NCBI GenBank assembly: GCA_029204225.1
Contig: MU832137.1
Span: 21,320 to 85,319 of the forward strand
Direction of reading: 5' to 3'
DNA length: 64,000 bases
Source of the DNA: Diphasiastrum complanatum
Lineage: Eukaryota; Streptophyta; Lycopodiopsida; Lycopodiales; Lycopodiaceae
Part shown: piece after piece, positions 58,741-64,000 of the stretch
Position numbering within the stretch: position 1 is the first letter of the stretch
Layout of the letters: each line of letters begins with the position of its first letter
The notes under the pieces: model-generated
Database searches by the model: none
Seen by the model: the letters and a program-made list of their open reading frames with translations, nothing else
What the model was told of the DNA's origin: nothing
Made by a program: the position numbers and the translations under genes

Positions 58741-60270
58741 TTTTGTAATGTTTATGTCGCATTGAAAAATCATCCCGCCTCATATTTCACTATAAGCATA
58801 CAGTGATTTCAAAAGTTCTGCCTCTCCTGCTTCAGTTTTTGCATTGAGCACCCCAAGATTTTCACTCTTAAAGCTCTAGTCCCGAATTTTGGAACGAGCA
58901 TGAAGAGAAGTTATTACATCTCATGCTTAACTAACTATTGTCTGAAGTTAACCATGCTATTTAAACGTTGGGCAAGGCCGAAAACTCAAAAAATGATGAC
59001 CAAAAGTTATCGGTTTGCATTCTCTCTCTATGTAACCTCTCTCTAGAGTGAAATTTCTTAAAGGGCCCATTTTGAGCCCATATTTCTCCTAATGTGAAAG
59101 GAGATACTGGAGCCAAAGTACTCAATCAAGTAGAGGCCTAAAATTAGCCACTTAAATCTCAATTCCAAGCCACAATATGTGAATAGAAGATACAGAACGG
59201 AGACAAGAACTCAAGAATTCTTTGTGGTAGAAGGTCAAGTTTCTACATATAGATATGGTCTATGATAGTCTATGCATGATGACATGTAATCCCCATGAAA
59301 TCTGGTCTTAATCTAAATCCAATTGATAGACCCTCTACATGCATGCAACCATTACATACCATGTGTAACTCCACATGCCACTATAGGAGTGCATGGGTTC
59401 TATAGAAACTGTTTGAGTTTATTGTCTGCTAAATTTGAAATTATGGATTTTGGTGATGCAAGTCTAGACCTGATACGCATCTTCAGCATTGCTGTAATTA
59501 TAACCAGCTTGCAGTGATGTCGACTTGGCATATCAGAGGAAATTTTGATTGATGACAAAGAGGACCTTATTGCAGATGCAAGAATGTTTGAAGAGGAGGA
59601 TTTCTCTTAAACTTAGTTCTCAATGTAATTTTTGTGTAGAATGATGTATGTTGCATGTTCCTCTTGAAATGCAGGACTTTTGCAACATAGTATCATAATT
59701 TTGAGATATAGGAAAGGTACCAAGTACCAACCAATTAAACTAAAAACCATTTTGTATCATGTAAAATTTTGATATAAAGTTTTGTGATAACTGTGATAAA
59801 AGTCCAACCATATTTCAAGGAAACCCTATAAAGTGTTGTACTTTTGCAATATTGTGTGTCAAGGCAATGTTTATATAATTACTTTTTAAATTTTGTTTTT
59901 TGGAGGGAAGCTAATCAGCTATAGATTGAACATGAAAATGATTTGTATCATGCATTTAAGATCTATTGCTTTTCAAGAGCTTGATTGATTTAATATTGGC
60001 TGCATTTTTTGAGTGCTTGTGAGTTGCAACGCAGAAATAGAGTGGCAGCAAATTTTTTGGTGGTACACTTGTTGACTTCCAACTATAAGTAAAATCTTGC
60101 AAAGGCCTTTACAAACTCCATGTCGATGTATGTTGTAGCACGATGTAGTCGGGGTTCAAGTAGGTGGTTGGTGATCATTCAATTCTTGGTAAGAGTTATA
60201 ATGTAGTGCCATTTATGCCAAGTTCAATTTGTTTGAAATTCTGTATACCTTTTGATTGCTTTTTCAGCAG
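58741..60270. other. Unassigned DNA
   Basis: No domain, LTR pair or inverted repeat is recognisable. A 64-codon frame at 59323-59517 has no known motif. Confidence 0.4.
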
Positions 60271-60390
60271 GCTGTTTTTTGTTTTTTCCTAGTTGGTTGT
60301 TTTCAGTTGGCTGTTTTTTCTTAGTTGGCTATTTTTTCTTAGTTTGATGTGTTTTTAGTTGACTGTTTTTTCTCAGTTGGCTGTTTTTGC
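60271..60390. repeat. Short tandem repeat, about 20-24 bp unit
   Basis: Five to six units of the kind ttagttggctgttttttc follow each other with small changes (cttagttggctattttttc, cttagtttgatgtg, ctcagttggctgttttt). Confidence 0.85.
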
Positions 60391-62090
60391 AGGTGCTTCA
60401 CTTAAGCTCCCTAGAACAACTCCAATGAAGCCCACAATAGCTCAACTATTACAAAGGTAATATCTTTTATTGTTGTTTGTCATAGATGACTTTAGAAAAT
60501 CTGCTTTCTGAAGAAGTGCATTAAGAAGTGCGCATAGTTGCTGCTATTGCTGCTATCACCTTCTATGTTATTAGCTTCATGGTGCTCAGTGAGGTATTAA
60601 GGTAACTCTAAAACAATCCACTATGTCAATGTTGTATTGTGTTTTGTGAAATGTTCACAATTCAACCCAAAAACATTGATAAATATGAATGTTGTATTGG
60701 GTTTTCTAAATTTTTGCAATTGTAACAATTACATATGACAGATTGCTTTTGTTTGTGGCAGACGAGTCTTCTATTTCCGTAGTTGATATGGTCAATTGAT
60801 GCATCATCATGTTATTGTGTCCCTATCAAAAGTCAAAACTGAGGACCTAGGGGCTCAAGCTTTCTCACATCCATCAGTTGACTTGCAGTGAGGCCTTCGA
60901 GGCTCATAATTCTCACTAGAGAGGTCATATAGGCTTAGCAAATTTTGCACTTCTTCTAGTTAAATTCTGCAACTTTTCATATATCAAGAGCAATAAGGGA
61001 TCTTATATCTACATACTCACAAATTTTTTTTTTAATAATACACATGTTACCAAATTCAACTCTTTAGAATTTTTTGTGATATATATTTTGACAAGAATAT
61101 TTGTCTATAGTCAAAATCCAACCACATGATGCCTATGCTAACTAGAGAGCCATTACAATGCCTCTAAAATTATAGTTTGTAGACGTGTCTTGTGCTTCAC
61201 TTGTATGTCCTCCATGTATTTTGACTTTGTTCACTCTTTGAACAAGCAGTTGGCTTGGAACTTTAGAATCCTGAATCCTGAAGTGCCTGACTTGAGGTGT
61301 GCTTTTAGAAGATGTAGGAGAATGCTTATATGTTTGATAGCATTAGCATGATAGCATTTTCTGACAACTTTCATGGCTTGGATTATTTGTCTGTCTTTTG
61401 TGAAAACAAAAATCTTTTGGGAGCGTAGGTGATGGGGATAAACAACAACTTGGTTCTTCTTCAATGAGCTTGAAACAAGCGCGACAAGCAAGGAAAGTAT
61501 TGAAAGAGCTGATTATTGTACTAAAGAACTCAAAGTTGTAAGTTCTACGAATACCTCGTACACTTAATGTTGATACTTTCAAGTCATAATATGAATCATT
61601 ATCATTTAATCATCATTGCTGGTTATCTGTTGTTGCAGGTTTTTCATAGAACTTTGCAGGTTATTTGAGTTGCAAGAACTTTTCGACTATTGTGGTTGAT
61701 AGACCCTAAACCTATGAACATTGTGATTGAGAAGACTATCACAATGGTGCAACTGTTGATGCTGATTGGACAAAGAAAGGAAGTCGCAATGTAAGTTGAA
61801 TCATTGATGAAGTAGAGATGGAAAGAATAGTTTCACTGTTGGTGTTAAATAGTGCCACTCACACTCATTGAAGAGGCAGTGTGAACTTATGCTTTTTAGA
61901 TTATTGAACCATTGTTGCAACTACCTTACAATGGTCAACAAGTATGTGTATTGATGTTGTATTTATAGATTTTGACTTTCGACTACCTTTGTCTATTTTG
62001 TGTTTTGTCTTTTTCTATTATCCTGCCACATGCATTCTTGTGAGTATGTTGTTATTCATTCATGCAATAATGTTTTGATTTGTCAGAAGA

Positions 62091-62091
<1 letters not shown>
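60391..62091. other. Unassigned DNA
   Basis: Possible exon-like bits flanked by gcag and gtaa (for example 60393-60456, ASLKLPRTTPMKPTIAQLLQ) occur, but none matches a family I know. Confidence 0.3.

Positions 62092-62120
<29 letters not shown>
62092..62120. repeat. (TG)n microsatellite, 29 bp
   Basis: Uninterrupted TG dinucleotides. Confidence 0.95.
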
Positions 62121-62122
<2 letters not shown>

Positions 62123-62303
62123 CATACAATTTTTAAATCTCATGATATTTGTTCATAATTAAACTCTAACCATATTTGAGTGTTTGAGAATGACACTAAT
62201 GACATGTGTTGTATTTTTTAATATAGCCAGATCCATGGAATGATCATTGTGATTGCACAAATTACACCAATATTGGAATGGAATATATAGAGGACTTCAT
62301 ATG

Positions 62304-62481
62304 TACAATGTTTCATGTCTTCTTGAATCTCAAGAATTTGAATCGAAATGTATTTTGATGTGGACAATGCATGAACGTAGCAGTTTTTCTCCTACAATGT
62401 TTCGTGTCTTCTTGAATCTCAAGAATTTGAATCAAAAGGTATTTTGATGTGGACAATGCATGAACGTAGCAGTTTTTCTCT
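62304..62481. repeat. 89-bp tandem duplication
   Basis: 62304-62392 and 62393-62481 are direct copies with only a few differences (catgtctt/cgtgtctt, aatcgaaatg/aatcaaaagg), so the duplication is recent compared with its surroundings. Confidence 0.95.
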
Positions 62482-62599
62482 TTCAAGATACCAAGCTTAT
62501 AATATATGTGAAAGTGAGCTCCCTGCACATTATGCAAAATGTATTGGAAAAGTCATATATTCTGATCATTGATTTCTTCCAATCAACCATAGTCTTTGT

Positions 62600-63270
62600 A
62601 GAACTCATTTTTGTTGAATAGGAGACAAAGTGGAGGCCCATCCTCCATAAAAAAATCAACAAGTATTGATTTGCTTCACAAGTTGATAATTTGGGGCTCT
62701 TTAGATCCATATGCTTTGTCTACATTCCTTTGCATATAAGGAGTAAGGATAATATTATCTCAATCAAGAGGATGATGGTAGGATCTTCATATCTACCAAC
62801 AATCCACGGGTATGATGGACAGTGGCCAAGGCTTGAGGAGGAGACTTCTCAACTCATGGTTCCAAGGAGATTTTTAAGAGGCGAGGCCGAGTCTATGTGG
62901 CTCACACTGCATGGGAAAGAGAAGCAAAATTAAAGTGGTATCTACTCCAACACATTCATTTGTGCTTTCCTTCTATCATTTGATGAACCATTTTGCTTTG
63001 ATGATTTTTCATCTCAAAATTAGAGTGAAGCAATGCTAGTTTTGTATGATGTCTCTTGTAAGGACATATCTTATGTTCTCAATGGCTTAGAATTGGTTCT
63101 AAATCAATTGGGAAAAAAAATAGTTTTGTCATCAAATGTATGCTCTTGGATCTTGTAAGATCAAGAATGAGCCTCTCATTCATAGTTTGAAATCATTTTG
63201 TGAGGAAATTTGTACACTTATTATGAGTATAAGTGAGAGGACACTTATAAGTTCTATAATAGAGAGAAAG
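62600..63270 (+). pseudogene. Unknown repeat-family protein, uninterrupted copy
   Basis: It contains both halves that flank the Copia element at 331-5511: LFRSICFVYIPLHIRSKD and ISIKRMMVGSSYLP (62690-62800), then EEETSQLMVPRRFLRGEAES (62830-62890) and the later part to 63240. The frame is broken near 62930 and 63130. The word gagacttctcaactcatgg at 62838-62856 is the empty form of the Copia target site. The function is unknown. Confidence 0.55.
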
Positions 63271-63299
63271 AGTTAGAGGCATTCAAACATTCAGCATGA

Positions 63300-63420
63300 A
63301 TACAACTGATATGGAAAAATAGTGCTTTTGTATATAAGGGTGTTGTAGTAACAACGATATTAGATCACAAAACAATCGTGCGAAGCACATGATCCTACTT
63401 AATGAGTCGTAGGCTGGAGT
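63300..63420. repeat. LTR fragment related to 51640-51690
   Basis: ttagatcacaaaacaatcgt and catgatcctacttaatgag match the LTR at 51640-51690. Both are on the same strand. The rest of an element is not visible. Confidence 0.5.
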
Positions 63421-63790
63421 GTTACGGTTCATCGCGGGTTGACTCCTTCTGTGTCTTCATATGTGACCGTAAGTGATACCTTAACTGTGTCTTGTGGTGC
63501 CTTTGGTGGTGAGCTGTAGTCTTCAAGTTGTTGAACATAAGCAAGACCTTGTAGGTGTCTTGCGGCTCGTTCACTCCGTATGTAGCCGTAGGCAAGACTC
63601 TATGGTTTACTTTGGTTTCTTTCATAAGTAACCATAAGCTAGACACTCACGGTTCCTGGCGGTGAGTCTTCGCATGTGAACCCGTAAGGAAGACTTTATG
63701 GGTTTACTTCAGTCTCTTTCATAATGGACCGTTTGCAGGACTCTACGGTAGTCTGTCATGCCTTTGGTGAAGACTATTGTTGATTTCACA
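63420..63790. repeat. Degenerate tandem array, period about 65-110 bp
   Basis: Diverged units carry catatgtgaccgtaag / cgtatgtagccgtaggcaag / cgcatgtgaacccgtaagg, agactctatggtttactt / agactttatgggtttactt and tctctttcataa / ttctttcataa. Local order is preserved over four units. It could be part of an LTR. Confidence 0.6.
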
Positions 63791-64000
63791 CGTGTGGATT
63801 GTCCACAACATGTACCTTGTGATCTCCTAAGGTGTGTAGAGTTAGAATTATAGAGAATCACTGTGTTATTGTATTGCAGGTCCTATCAGTGGATAAGGAT
63901 CAGTTGGCCTCACCACGAGGCAGATCGATGGGACACGCGTCCCACACCCAACGCAACTCGGGTCACTTGCATGGGTTGCCTGAGGTGAACAACTATATGT
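63791..64000. other. Unassigned DNA at the window edge
   Basis: Contains a 10-bp palindrome cacacgtgtg and GC-rich sequence after 63880, probably the end of an LTR or leader; it is cut by the window. Confidence 0.3.

Noticed and set aside
63785-63800. cacacgtgtg palindrome shared with 17064-17073
   Set aside because: The 10-base palindrome plus a few flanking bases match in inverted orientation, but nothing beyond aligns; chance is enough.

Overview
The window is nuclear DNA of a land plant. It carries Copia and Gypsy LTR retrotransposons with the usual plant primer-binding site TGGTATCAGAGC, short GT-AG introns, and pseudogene pieces of plant gene families (a xyloglucan endotransglucosylase/hydrolase and an NAI1-like bHLH factor). 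It is AT-rich, retroelement-dense and heavily eroded, as in large plant genomes; I cannot name the species or choose between fern, gymnosperm and bryophyte from sequence alone. I found no intact, clearly functional host gene, no tRNA or rRNA gene and no CRISPR array. Almost every coding stretch is a pseudogene with frameshifts or stops.

Layout. 1-5943: a Copia element (331-5511) inserted into an unknown repeat family; an uninterrupted relative of the target lies at 62.6-63.3 kb. 7-12.8 kb: a Gypsy integrase piece, a non-coding LARD-like element with LTR-like ends on the minus strand (7708-11920; truncated relative at 34680-36449), and a Gypsy RNase H/integrase piece. 14-23.3 kb: a mosaic of Copia and Gypsy fragments, an XTH pseudogene cut by a Copia LTR, and a 0.1-kb-period minisatellite. 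23.3-24.6 kb: a Penelope-like type reverse transcriptase relic ending at a 16-bp hairpin. 24.6-36.4 kb: degenerate DNA, a Gypsy pol fragment meeting a Copia pol fragment head-to-head at 30.05 kb, and solo-LTR-like repeats. 45-51.9 kb: Copia and Gypsy remnants, a bHLH pseudogene split by a Copia gag fragment, foldback palindromes, and a DUF7869-type transposase-like pseudogene. 58.7-64 kb: mostly unassigned DNA with several tandem repeats.

The most interesting content is a pair of diverged copies of a multi-gene DNA transposon that I cannot match to a named family (copy 1 about 36456-43834, copy 2 about 51954-58740). Both share one gene order: C on minus, A on plus, B on minus. Gene B looks like a DDE/RNase H-fold transposase, with a hydrophobic strand plus LDES, a GD motif followed by a CxxC knuckle, and a late conserved glutamate. 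Gene C ends in a Ulp1-like (C48) peptidase core with DHWSL. Gene A is unknown but conserved, with a phase-0 intron at the same place in both copies. In copy 2, directly upstream of the Ulp1 region, lies a histone H3-like gene that starts MVRTKQT and carries the H3 signature HAKRVTIMPKD. A repeated motif of the type GCGCGCTGAACTGATATT clusters around the C/A promoter region of copy 2. Copy 1 is bounded by a perfect 29-bp inverted repeat and has an extra unknown gene D at its left end.

The reading is that the transposon genes form a mobile unit: a transposase, a SUMO-protease-like accessory protein, a chromatin-mimicking H3 and two unknown proteins. Both copies in this window look inactivated.
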